Below are positions 17,417-25,715 of a stretch of 64,000 bases of DNA, piece by piece. The translations under genes were made by a program, and so were the position numbers. Numbering within the stretch: position 1 is the first letter of the stretch; every line of letters begins with the position of its first letter. Below the pieces are notes generated by a model, which had not been told where the DNA came from, made no database searches, and saw only the letters and a list, made by a program, of their open reading frames with translations. Origin of the DNA: RYN-133 sp963785425 (GTDB lineage Bacteria > Actinomycetota > Actinomycetes > Mycobacteriales > Jatrophihabitantaceae); assembly GCA_963785425.1 (NCBI GenBank), contig CAWAVG010000002.1, positions 930,001-994,000 on the forward strand, given 5' to 3'.

Positions 17417-18064
17417 ATGCCGAAACCGACCTGGGTCAACTTGGACGAGCGCCGCCGCGAGCGCGTTCTGCATGCGGCGATGGCCGAGTTCGGGAGACAC
17501 GGGTACTCCGGCGGGAGCCTGAACGTCATCGCCCGTGAGGCCGGAGTGGCCAAGGGATCGCTGTTCCAGTACTTCGACGACAAGTTCGACTTCTTCGCCC
17601 ATGTGGCCGAGCAGACCTCGGTCGAGATCTACGCAGCGATGGCGCCGTACCTGACGCCGGCGCCGGCCGGTGTGCCGTTCCTCGACCATCTCGCGGGCCT
17701 CGTCGACATCTGGATGCAATACATGGCCACGCATCCGCTCGAGCGCGGCGTGACGGCCGCGACGACGATGGAACTCGATCCCGACATCCGCCGGGCCGTG
17801 CGCGAACCGGTGCACCGGCTGTACGCCCAGGGCCTGCGCCCGCTGCTGGCCTCGGCGATCGAGTCGGGCGACCTGTCCCCCGACGCCGATGTCGACGCCC
17901 TGGTGTCGATGCTCGTGCTGCTGCTGCCACAGCTGGCCCTCGCCCAGTGCGAGCCGGGTCTCGATGCCGGCCTGGCGCTGTACGACGTCGACAACCCCGA
18001 GCTCGCGCGGCGTGCGCGCCGGTTGCTCGCGACGATGTTCGCACCCGCGATGGTCACCAGATGA
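17417..18064 (+). CDS. TetR family transcriptional regulator
   Basis: 215 residues. The N-terminal helix-turn-helix (ERVLHAAMAEFGRHGYSGG, then IAREAGVAKGSLFQYFDDK, about 15-57) is canonical, and the C-terminal half is the variable ligand domain. It is divergent from the FMO gene across a palindrome and overlaps the GMC oxidoreductase by an ATGA junction, so it probably represses both directions. The inducer may be the hydrophobic substrate of the enzymes beside it, which is inference from arrangement. Confidence 0.92.
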   Translation: MPKPTWVNLDERRRERVLHAAMAEFGRHGYSGGSLNVIAREAGVAKGSLFQYFDDKFDFFAHVAEQTSVEIYAAMAPYLTPAPAGVPFLDHLAGLVDIWMQYMATHPLERGVTAATTMELDPDIRRAVREPVHRLYAQGLRPLLASAIESGDLSPDADVDALVSMLVLLLPQLALAQCEPGLDAGLALYDVDNPELARRARRLLATMFAPAMVTR

Positions 18065-19755
18065 GCGCTGTCGACAGCGAACATTTCGACGTCGTCGTGA
18101 TCGGTTCGGGGTTCGGCGGCAGCGTCAGTGCGCTCCGGCTGGTCGAGAAGGGGTACTCGGTCGCCGTGCTCGAAGCCGGCCGGCGCTTCGCCGACCACGA
18201 GTTCGCGGCGACGTCCTGGCACGTGCGCGACTACCTTTTCGCGCCTGCGCTCGGCTGCTACGGCATCTTCCGGATGACCCCGCTGCGTCAAGCGCTGGTG
18301 CTGTCCGGTGCCGGTGTCGGCGGCGGCTCGCTGGGCTACGCGAATACGCTCTACCAGCCGGACGACGAGGTGTTCGCCGACTCGATCGTCAGCGCTGCGG
18401 AACTCGCTCCGTACTACGACCAGGCGCGTCGCATGCTCGGTGTGGTGACCTACCCGCGCAGCTCGCCCGCCGATCGGGTGATGCGCGACGTCGCCACCGA
18501 CATGGGACTGGCCGCCACGTTCCGTCCGGCCGACGTGGGCGTGTACTTCGGCGTTCCGGACGCCGATCCCTACTTCGGCGGTGCGGGGCCGGCGCGCCGC
18601 GGATGCATCGACTGCGGCGAGTGCATGACCGGGTGCCGGCACAACGCCAAGAACACCCTGGTCAAGAACTACCTCCACCTCGCCGAGCGCGCCGGCGCCG
18701 ACGTCCGACCCCTGACCACGGTGACCGCGGTGCGCCGTCGGCCCGGCGGCTATGCAGTCGAGACCGTGCCTACCGGTGCGCGGGGACGGCGCAGGCGCGA
18801 CGGCGCACGCCGGTTCACCGCCGACGAGGTCGTGTTCGCGGCGGGGGCGCTGGGCACCGCGAAGCTGCTGCACGCCATGCGTGCCGACGGCGCGTTGCCG
18901 CAGCTGTCACCGCGGATCGGGCGGCTGACCCGCACGAATTCCGAGGCGGTGCTGGCAGCCCGCTCGCGGCGCCGCGACGTCGACTTCACCCGTGGCGTCG
19001 CGATCACGTCGTCGTTCCACCCGGACGAGCACACACACGTCGAGCCCGTGCGCTACGGCCGGGGCAGCAACCTGCTCGCGTTGATGGGCGCCGTGCTGGT
19101 CGACGGCGATCAGCGCGGACCGCGCTGGGTCGCGGGCGTGCGCGAGATGTGGCGGCAACGACGCGACCTGCCCCGGCTGCACAACCCACAGCACTGGTCG
19201 GAACAGTCCATCGTCGTGCTGGTGATGCAGAGTCTCGACAACTCGATCACGACGGCGCTCGCACGGCGGTGGTACGGACGCCGGGTGCTGACCAGCACAC
19301 AGGGCGACGGCGAGCCGAATCCGGCCTGGATCCCGGTCGGCCACGACGTCGCGCGCCGGGTCGCCGCCAAGATCGACGGTGTCGCGGGCGGCAGTGTGGG
19401 TGACCTGGCGAACATGCCCGTCACCGGGCACCTCATCGGCGGCGCCACGATCGGCAACTCCGCGCAGACCGGGGTTGTCGATGGCTACCAGCGGGTGTTC
19501 GGCCATGCCGGCTTGCACGTCGTCGACGGCTCAGCCGTCTCGGTCAACCTCGGCGTCAACCCGTCTCTCACGATCACCGCGCAGGCCGAGCGCGCGATGG
19601 CCTTGTGGCCCAATCGCGGCGAACGCGATCCGCGTCCGCCGCTCGGCGCGCCGTACCGAATCGTGGCGCCCGTCGCGCCGAAGAACCCGGTCGTGCCGGA
19701 CGCCGCACCGGGTGCCCTGCGCCTGCCGGTCGTCGTGCCGGAGACCAGGGCGTGA
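18061..19755 (+). CDS. GMC-family FAD oxidoreductase (cholesterol-oxidase-like)
   Basis: 564 residues. The FAD-binding motif VVVIGSGFGGSVSALRLVEK starts near residue 11, LSGAGVGGGSLGYANTLYQP is the GMC flavin-attachment region, and VSVNLGVNPSLTI near the C-terminus contains the usual active-site Asn. It resembles the cholesterol-oxidase/long-chain alcohol oxidase branch. Residues 182-192, CIDCGECMTGC, form a CX2CX2CX3C pattern like a [4Fe-4S] ligand set, a feature of some members of this branch. The ATG at 18061 overlaps the TetR stop; the next gene begins at an overlapping GTGA. It may oxidise a hydroxylated hydrophobic product; substrate unproven. Confidence 0.87.
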   Translation: MSAVDSEHFDVVVIGSGFGGSVSALRLVEKGYSVAVLEAGRRFADHEFAATSWHVRDYLFAPALGCYGIFRMTPLRQALVLSGAGVGGGSLGYANTLYQPDDEVFADSIVSAAELAPYYDQARRMLGVVTYPRSSPADRVMRDVATDMGLAATFRPADVGVYFGVPDADPYFGGAGPARRGCIDCGECMTGCRHNAKNTLVKNYLHLAERAGADVRPLTTVTAVRRRPGGYAVETVPTGARGRRRRDGARRFTADEVVFAAGALGTAKLLHAMRADGALPQLSPRIGRLTRTNSEAVLAARSRRRDVDFTRGVAITSSFHPDEHTHVEPVRYGRGSNLLALMGAVLVDGDQRGPRWVAGVREMWRQRRDLPRLHNPQHWSEQSIVVLVMQSLDNSITTALARRWYGRRVLTSTQGDGEPNPAWIPVGHDVARRVAAKIDGVAGGSVGDLANMPVTGHLIGGATIGNSAQTGVVDGYQRVFGHAGLHVVDGSAVSVNLGVNPSLTITAQAERAMALWPNRGERDPRPPLGAPYRIVAPVAPKNPVVPDAAPGALRLPVVVPETRA

Positions 19756-20360
19756 GCCCGTACCCGCCCGAGCCGTGGCACCTGCGCGGGCAGCTGTACG
19801 CGTCGGCGTTCCTCGTCCCCGCCGAACGCCTGAAGGTCGACCTGCCGCCCGGCTGTTCGCTCGTGCGGGGGTGGGGGCGCCTTGTCGTCGGCGCGGTGTG
19901 GGTCGCCTACGAACCCGGCGGCGTGCTCAGTTACCGCGAACTGATGACCACGGTGCTCGTACGTCGCGGCGTGCGGCTGATGCCCACGATCACGCACATC
20001 TGGGTCGACAGCGAGCCCTCCCGCGACGGCGGCCGAGCGCTGTGGGGGATCCCGAAGGATCTCGCCTCGTTCAGCTTCGACGGCAGCCACTTCGCCGCGC
20101 GCGACGACCACGGCCCGCTCGCCCGTGGAACGGTGCGCCCGAGGCACGCGCTGCCGTTCCGGGTGCCGGTGCGGTTCAAGGTCGTGCAGTGGCTGGACGG
20201 CCGGGCGAAGGTCAGCCCGGTGCGCTCGACCGCAACGGTCGCACTCGCGCAGGGCAGCTTCGAACCCGATCCGAGCGGCCCGCTGGCGTTCCTGTCGGGT
20301 TGCACCCCGCTCGCATCGTTCGCGCTCGGCGACTTCCGGATGAGTTTCGGCGGCCCCTGA
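19752..20360 (+). CDS. Acetoacetate decarboxylase-like protein
   Basis: 202 residues of the ADC superfamily. The motif RALWGIPKDLASF corresponds to the GxPK region whose lysine forms the Schiff base in acetoacetate decarboxylase. The GTG start overlaps the GMC gene stop, so the two are translationally coupled. Many actinobacterial members do not decarboxylate acetoacetate and act on other keto acids or serve unknown roles. Here it would act after the GMC oxidase on a keto product, an inference from gene order. Confidence 0.8.
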   Translation: MSPYPPEPWHLRGQLYASAFLVPAERLKVDLPPGCSLVRGWGRLVVGAVWVAYEPGGVLSYRELMTTVLVRRGVRLMPTITHIWVDSEPSRDGGRALWGIPKDLASFSFDGSHFAARDDHGPLARGTVRPRHALPFRVPVRFKVVQWLDGRAKVSPVRSTATVALAQGSFEPDPSGPLAFLSGCTPLASFALGDFRMSFGGP

Positions 20361-20423
20361 GCCGGTGCCGAAGACGGCGCCGCGCCAACATCTGCCTCTG
20401 TTCCGGGTGTCTAATGTGTCGGT

Positions 20424-20636
20424 ATGGACGGTGACAACCCCGACTGGGAGTACGCGCCGCTGCGGATCCCGGCCGACGTCGGTCGGCTCACCGCAGCGGC
20501 ACAACTGTCTTTGCACGCCGAGTACGGGGGCTGGGAGCTGGCCCGTGTCGTCCGGTACATGGATGGAACGCGGCGGGTGACCCTGCGGCGCAAGCGCAAA
20601 CCGGGGCCGTTGCCGCTGCCCGTGCTGTCGCTCTGA
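20424..20636 (+). CDS. Small DUF5703-like protein
   Basis: 70 residues, no signal peptide or membrane segment. It has the features I associate with the short actinobacterial DUF5703 family: an N-terminal EYAPLRIP strand, the central HAEYGGWELARVVRY motif, and a basic strand GTRRVTLRRK. ATG at 20424, 63 bp after the decarboxylase-like gene. No function is known. Confidence 0.7.
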   Translation: MDGDNPDWEYAPLRIPADVGRLTAAAQLSLHAEYGGWELARVVRYMDGTRRVTLRRKRKPGPLPLPVLSL

Positions 20637-20707
20637 CCCGTTCGGGGGCGCTGATACCAGGGTGAATTGGGGAGTTTCCCCCACAGACACCCGACCGCCC
20701 CGAGCGC

Positions 20708-21649
20708 ATGCTGGGGTACGTGGCGATCGTGCACTCGGCCCCGTCGCGCCGGACCCTGGTTCACGCGACGCTGCTGGCTGCCTGTCTCGCGCTGCTCACG
20801 TACCAACTGCACACGGTCGACCTCGCGACGGTGTTCTCGAACGTGCGCGCCGTCTGGGTGCTCGGCGCGGTAGCGGCGTTCGCGGTGTCGCTCGGCGCAG
20901 CCGCCCACAACATCACCGCGTTCGCGCCGCTGCGGCTGCGGGCGCGCGACACCCTGCGCGCCCAGCTGGCGATCGGCGGGCTGCGCATGATCGCACCGTC
21001 GGCCGTGAGTACGCCCGCCATCGGCATCAGGTTCCTGAACCGCAAGGGATTGTCGTTGCCGACCGCGACGGCGGTGCTCGCGCTCGCCCAGACGGCGCAA
21101 CTGCTGGCGACGATCGTTGTGGTCGGGGCGGTGGCGCTGGCCGCCTCTACCCGGCTGCCCACCCCGACGAGCACCACGGTCTGGATCGTGGCGGCTGGGC
21201 TCGTCCTGTCCGCCGGCGCGGTCCTGGGCGCGGGGCGTTTCGAGCGGGTCCGGCGTGGCCTTGCCGAGGCGGCAGACGCGCTGCGCAGCGTCTGGCGGCA
21301 CCTGCGCGAGCAGCCGCTGCGGGTAGCGACGGGATTCACCGCCTCGGCCACGCTCACCGCGGCGCATGTGGCCGCGTTCGTGTGCTGCGTGCACGCGGTC
21401 GGCGCCGGCGCCTCGGTGCTGGCACTCACGGCCGTCTATCTCGGTGCCTCGAGTGCGGGGTCGCTCGTCCCCACTCCGGGTGGGATCGGCGCCGTCGAGT
21501 CGGCGATGATCGGCGGTCTGGTGGCCAGCGGACTCAGCGCGCAGGCTGCCACCGCGGCGGCACTGCTGTCGCGGCTGGTCACGGTGTGGGCGCCGGCCGT
21601 GCCGGGGCTCGTCGCCCTGCGCGCGTTGCGGCGCGACGGCGCGCTCTGA
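20708..21649 (+). CDS. Flippase-like membrane protein (LPG synthase TM / UPF0104)
   Basis: 313 residues with about eight membrane segments. The sequence SAGSLVPTPGGIGAVESAMI near 255-274 matches the conserved motif of the lysylphosphatidylglycerol-synthase transmembrane domain. There is no C-terminal aminoacyltransferase domain, so this is a stand-alone membrane module of the type found near lipid and envelope genes. ATG at 20708 is immediately before the first segment. Function is likely in lipid translocation but is not demonstrated for this subgroup. Confidence 0.82.
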   Translation: MLGYVAIVHSAPSRRTLVHATLLAACLALLTYQLHTVDLATVFSNVRAVWVLGAVAAFAVSLGAAAHNITAFAPLRLRARDTLRAQLAIGGLRMIAPSAVSTPAIGIRFLNRKGLSLPTATAVLALAQTAQLLATIVVVGAVALAASTRLPTPTSTTVWIVAAGLVLSAGAVLGAGRFERVRRGLAEAADALRSVWRHLREQPLRVATGFTASATLTAAHVAAFVCCVHAVGAGASVLALTAVYLGASSAGSLVPTPGGIGAVESAMIGGLVASGLSAQAATAAALLSRLVTVWAPAVPGLVALRALRRDGAL

Positions 21650-21661
21650 AGGCGGCCACGC

Positions 21662-22259
21662 TCAGGTGGTTGAGATCGACTCGATCCAGTCGTCGGTCGT
21701 GATCACCAGGGCCCGGCGAGGAAACACCTTCTCGGTCGGTACCCGGTGCACCTCGGCATCCGGGTCGGCGCACGCGTCGCTGAGCACGACGAGCTGGTAG
21801 TCCATGTCGGCGGCCTGCCGCAGCGTCGACAGCACGACGCCGCTCGTCGAGATGCCGGGGAGCACGAGCGTGTCGGCGCCGGCGCCGCGCAGCAGTACCT
21901 CGAGGTCGCTTCCGGTGAACGCGCTGACGCGTCGCTTCAGCACGATCGGCTCGCCGTCCTGCGGCTCGCAGAGCGCCATGCACCTGGGTCGCGGGATCGT
22001 CCTGGGTCATCGCGCTGCCGGCTTGCGCCGTCGCGGCGAAAGCGCGATTGGTCGCGGCAACCTCGGGGAACCCGGGACGGAACGCCACGCGCACGAACAT
22101 CACAGGGATGTCGCTCGCTCGCGCGGCCTGCACGGCACGGCCGGTGTTCTCGAGCACGACGTCGTTGCCGAGCCGGGCAGTCCACCCCCGGCCGGCGCAG
22201 AACAGACAGCGCCGGCCAAGCAGCGACCGCCCGTGCGTCCACGCGTGCCGCAGACCCAC
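21662..22259 (-). pseudogene. Isochorismatase-like cysteine hydrolase, frameshifted and N-terminally degenerate
   Basis: Two reading frames together give one isochorismatase-family protein. The upstream frame carries LENTGRAVQAARASDIPV and MFVRVAFRPGFPEVAATN; the downstream frame carries PIVLKRRVSAFTGSDLEVLL, LVLPGISTSGVVLSTL and DYQLVVLSDACADPD. The shift is at about 21980, where one extra G (CATGGCG instead of CATGCG) explains the change. Upstream of about 22195 the expected N-terminal strand with the catalytic Asp (LLVIDVQ type) is not found in any frame, so this end is degenerate or missing. Isolated gene between convergent neighbours. Pseudogene or sequence error. Confidence 0.75.
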
Positions 22260-22264
22260 GCCTG

Positions 22265-24550
22265 TCAGTCAGAACCGGTTGGAGCCGACGTCTTGCCCTC
22301 GTCGACGGGCTCGCTCACCGCACGCTGTTCGGCATCGAGCCGGGCGAGGTGCGCGCTGCCTTCGATGTCGATGTTGGGCAGGGCGCGGTCCAGCCACGCC
22401 GGGATGTACCAGGCATGGGTGTCCAGCAGAGACATCACGGCAGGGACGAGAATCATGCGGATCACGCTGGCGTCGATCAGCACCGCGGCGGCCATGCCGA
22501 CCGCCAGCATCTTGACGGTCGGGTCCTTGTCGAGCACGAAGCTGCTGAACACGACGATCATGATCAGTGCCGCGGTCGTGATCACGCGTGCCGTGCTCCC
22601 GATACCGATGGCGACGCTGCGATGGGCATCGGACAGCTTGACCCAGGCCTCGTGCACGCGCGAGATCAAGAAGACCTCGTAGTCCATCGACAGCCCGAAG
22701 ATGATCGCGAACATCAGCATCGGCACGAAGGCGGGGATAGGCAGCTTCTCGTGGATGCCCACGAGCGCAGATCCCCATCCCCACTGGAAGATCGCCACGA
22801 CCACGCCGTACGCGGCGCCGACCGACAGCAGGTTGAGCACCGCGGCCTTGGTTGCAACGATGATCGACCGGAACGCGACGGTGAGCAGGATGAACGCCAG
22901 CGCCACCACGACCAGGATCAGCCACGGCATGCGTTGCGAGACCTTGGCGGTGAAGTCGACGTAGCTGGCCGTCGAACCGACGACGTAGGTCGTCGCCTTG
23001 ATGGTCGGCAGCACGCTGGACCGAAGGTGGTCGACCAACGATGTGGTCTTCGCGTCCTGAGGTGACGTCGCGGGGACCACGGTGATCGTCGCTGTCGTGC
23101 CCTTGTCGTTCACCACCGGCGAACTGGCCCCGGCGACGTCCGGAGTCTTGGCGAGGGTCTGCTGGGCGTCGGTGAGCAGCGTGGTGTTCTGCTGGGCCGA
23201 GTTAGACCCGGGCAGCGCGAACACCACGGTCAGTGGACCGTTCGAGCCGGGGCCGAATCCTGAATCGATGAGGTCGTAAGCACGGCGGATCGACTCCGAC
23301 GTCGGGTTCGTGCCCGCGTCCAGTTGCCCGAGCCGCAGCGAGAACAACGGGATCGACAGGATGACGAGCACGAGTGTCGCGCCGATGGCCCACGGCCACG
23401 GCAGATCGCTCACCTTGCGTCCCCATCGGGCGAAGGCGCTGCGCTCGTGGGCCTCGTCGCTCGCCGCCGCCCGCGCCGCCGCGCTCGCCGTGACGTCGCC
23501 GCCCCCGGCTACGCGGTCGCGCCGTTCCGCGCGAAGGTCGCGGAAGGATCGGACGTTGGCTTTGGCGACGCCCATGAACGCCGGCATGATCGTCAACGCG
23601 GCCAGCATCGTGACCGCCACCACGATGGCCGACGCGAGCCCCATGGCCCCGACGAACGGCACCCCGGACACGTACAGCCCCAGGATCGCGACGACGACCG
23701 TCCCGCCCGCGATCACGATCGCCGAGCCGGACGTGGCAGCGGACCGGCCGGCCGATTCGACGGTGTCCATCCCGTGGTCGACCTGCTCACGATGGCGCGC
23801 CATCAAGAACAGCCCGTAGTCGACCGCGACGCCGAGACCGAGCAACGTCGCGACCGTCGGCGCTGTCGTCGGGAAGGTGAGTCCCGCCGCGAGCAGCCCG
23901 ACGAGAGCCAGTCCGGACAGCACGCTGAACACGGCTGACAGCAACGGCAGCACAGCCGCAACGATCGAGAGGAACATCAGCAACAGCAGCAGAAGGGCGC
24001 AGCTCAGCCCGATGATCTCCGAGAGCTTGTCATCGGTCTTCTGCCCGATCTGACCCGCACCGGCGCCGTACTCGACCTGCAGTCCGGCCGAGCGTGCCGG
24101 CGCGACGGCCTGGTCGAGTTTGTCGAGGTAGGAGCCGTCGAGCGAGGCGGGCACGACATCCCAGGCGACCGTGCCGTAGGCGGTCACACCGTTCTTCGAC
24201 ACCTGCGCCGATGTCGGCGTCGCGAACGGACTGCTCGACCGGATGACGTCGGGGAGCTTGGCGACGTTCGTCATCGCGGTGTTGACGACGTCTGCCTTGT
24301 CCGAGATCGCGCCGCTGTCGGAGTGGAACACGATCTGGCCGGCGTACCCGCCCTGCTGCGGAAAGGTCTTGTCCAGTTCGGCCAGTCCGGTCGACGACTG
24401 GCTCCCGGTGACGGTGTAGTCGTTGACGAACTCGCCGCCGAAACTGTTACGAAGCAGGAGCAGCGCAGCAACCACGACAAGCCAGGCGAGTACCACCCAC
24501 CAGTGCCGACGCGCGCAGAATCGCCCGACGGCGTCGAGGAATGCATTCAT
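22265..24550 (-). CDS. MMPL family RND transporter
   Basis: 761 residues. Two repeated halves each contain one N-terminal membrane helix, a large extracytoplasmic loop and a block of five helices, the layout of mycobacterial-membrane-protein-large exporters. Visible family motifs include LGLGVAVDYGLFLMARHRE in the first half and FGLSMDYEVFLISRVHEAW in the second, which hold the proton-relay Asp-Tyr pairs. The ATG at 24550 follows GGGAG and overlaps the stop of the 60-residue ORF upstream (ATGA). MMPL proteins export lipids or hydrophobic compounds; the cargo here is unknown. Confidence 0.92.
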   Translation of the reverse strand: MNAFLDAVGRFCARRHWWVVLAWLVVVAALLLLRNSFGGEFVNDYTVTGSQSSTGLAELDKTFPQQGGYAGQIVFHSDSGAISDKADVVNTAMTNVAKLPDVIRSSSPFATPTSAQVSKNGVTAYGTVAWDVVPASLDGSYLDKLDQAVAPARSAGLQVEYGAGAGQIGQKTDDKLSEIIGLSCALLLLLLMFLSIVAAVLPLLSAVFSVLSGLALVGLLAAGLTFPTTAPTVATLLGLGVAVDYGLFLMARHREQVDHGMDTVESAGRSAATSGSAIVIAGGTVVVAILGLYVSGVPFVGAMGLASAIVVAVTMLAALTIMPAFMGVAKANVRSFRDLRAERRDRVAGGGDVTASAAARAAASDEAHERSAFARWGRKVSDLPWPWAIGATLVLVILSIPLFSLRLGQLDAGTNPTSESIRRAYDLIDSGFGPGSNGPLTVVFALPGSNSAQQNTTLLTDAQQTLAKTPDVAGASSPVVNDKGTTATITVVPATSPQDAKTTSLVDHLRSSVLPTIKATTYVVGSTASYVDFTAKVSQRMPWLILVVVALAFILLTVAFRSIIVATKAAVLNLLSVGAAYGVVVAIFQWGWGSALVGIHEKLPIPAFVPMLMFAIIFGLSMDYEVFLISRVHEAWVKLSDAHRSVAIGIGSTARVITTAALIMIVVFSSFVLDKDPTVKMLAVGMAAAVLIDASVIRMILVPAVMSLLDTHAWYIPAWLDRALPNIDIEGSAHLARLDAEQRAVSEPVDEGKTSAPTGSD

Positions 24551-24729
24551 TGATCGCTCCCGGTCCGGACGGCATCGGTGTCGGCGCCATCCTCGTCCAC
24601 GTCGAGTCGCTCGAGCGCAGCGATCAGCTCCAAGGTCCCCACGAAGGTGACGCAGAGCTGGTCGCACTCACGCGTCACCGATCCGGCGAATCGCTCGCCG
24701 TTACGGCGGATGTCCATGGCCACTCGCAT
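24547..24729 (-). CDS. Small protein coupled to the MMPL transporter
   Basis: 60 residues, ATG at 24729 after GAGGTG, stop overlapping the MMPL start as ATGA. The sequence alternates short strands (MDIRRNGERFAGSV, LCVTFVGTLELIAALERL) and ends in an acidic tail. I do not recognise a family. The overlap and shared strand imply that it is made with the transporter and could be an accessory or leader. There is no signal peptide or membrane helix. Confidence 0.6.
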   Translation of the reverse strand: MRVAMDIRRNGERFAGSVTRECDQLCVTFVGTLELIAALERLDVDEDGADTDAVRTGSDQ

Positions 24730-24797
24730 GCTGCACCTCGTAGGCAGGCCGATCTGCGCGTCAGGTCGGTGGCGTCGAGAATGGCGGCACCGTGTGC

Positions 24798-24822
24798 GTC
24801 TGTCCCTAGGGTCAGTCCCTAG
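24798..24822. repeat. Tandem 12-bp direct repeat upstream of the MMPL operon
   Basis: GTCTGTCCCTAG (24798-24809) and GTCAGTCCCTAG (24811-24822) repeat with a 13-bp period and one mismatch. They lie about 70 bp upstream of the small ORF/MMPL start, overlapping the stop of the AlbA_2 gene. An internal CCCTAGGG palindrome joins the copies. The spacing suggests a regulator binding in tandem or a promoter element. Confidence 0.45.
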
Positions 24823-25715
24823 TCCCCGGAGGCGGCCGCCGGGTTCGAGCGCATTTGACCGTGTTCGGCGTGGGGATCGCGCTCGTCGTCCGCGCTGCGC
24901 CGGAGCTGCACGCGACGCCGAGCGACAGCGCGCCGTCCCCACCTGCTGGCCGCGTACTCGAGCAGCTCACGCGCGTCGAGTTCGCGCGTCGAGTTCCCGA
25001 CGCGGACGACGAACTCGGCGCGCTGTTGCTTGCTCGACCGGACGAACACCGGCCGGCGACCGGGCGGCACGCGCAGCAGGCACACGTCCTTGCCGTCGAT
25101 CGTCTCGAAGTCGATCGTCACGGCGGCCGCGGCGAGGGACCCGAGGGTCGTCGTCAACAGATCGCGCAGCCACAGTTCGTAATTGTCGCGGTCGGCGCGC
25201 CGCACGAGCCGGAAGTCTTCCTCGAGCCCGAGCACGGTGGCGTCGTCGGCGACGCCGAGCAACAACGTGCCGCCACGGGCGTTGAAGAACGCGCCGACCG
25301 TGGTCGCGACGACCAGCTCCAGACGTGCGTCGCGCGCGCCGGTGTGCAGGTTGTAGCGCGCCGACGACTTGAACTCGACGCGTTCGCTCTCCCCCGCCCG
25401 CATCAGGTCGAGCGCGCCGGGTTGTGGCCGCGTCCGCCGTGCCGCCACGATGTCGGCAGAGAGAAGCACGATCACCGTGCCGGCCACCGCGCTGAGCACC
25501 ACGGCGACCGGGATGTCCTTGACGGCGCGGTTGACGGCGAGCGCGACGAGCGAGGCGCCGGCGGCCGCCCCGACGATGCCGCAGAGCGTGCTCGCCGCCC
25601 ACCCCAACCGCGGCGGCCGGCGCAACCCGACGAGCCAACGCGCCAGCACGGCGGCGACGAAGCCGATCACCGGGACGGCAACGCTGACGAGCAGCAGGCC
25701 GGCCGGTCCGCTCAC
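24819..25715 (-). CDS. Membrane-anchored AlbA_2 (Schlafen-type) domain protein
   Basis: 298 residues. The N-terminal 95 residues hold about four hydrophobic segments (LLLVSVAVPVIGFVAAVLA; LCGIVGAAAGASLVALAV; VAVVLSAVAGTVIVLLS), followed by an AlbA_2-type putative nucleic-acid-binding domain with SERVEFKSSARYN, ELVVATTVGAFFNARGGTLL and LGVADDATVLGLEED. The GTG at 25715 overlaps the stop of the LuxR-family gene, so the two are coupled. A DNA-binding fold tethered to a membrane beside a large ATP-sensing regulator suggests a signalling pair, which is inference. The basic C-terminus (RRAVARRRVQLRR) is also compatible with nucleic acid contact. Confidence 0.78.
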   Translation of the reverse strand: MSGPAGLLLVSVAVPVIGFVAAVLARWLVGLRRPPRLGWAASTLCGIVGAAAGASLVALAVNRAVKDIPVAVVLSAVAGTVIVLLSADIVAARRTRPQPGALDLMRAGESERVEFKSSARYNLHTGARDARLELVVATTVGAFFNARGGTLLLGVADDATVLGLEEDFRLVRRADRDNYELWLRDLLTTTLGSLAAAAVTIDFETIDGKDVCLLRVPPGRRPVFVRSSKQQRAEFVVRVGNSTRELDARELLEYAASRWGRRAVARRRVQLRRSADDERDPHAEHGQMRSNPAAASGD

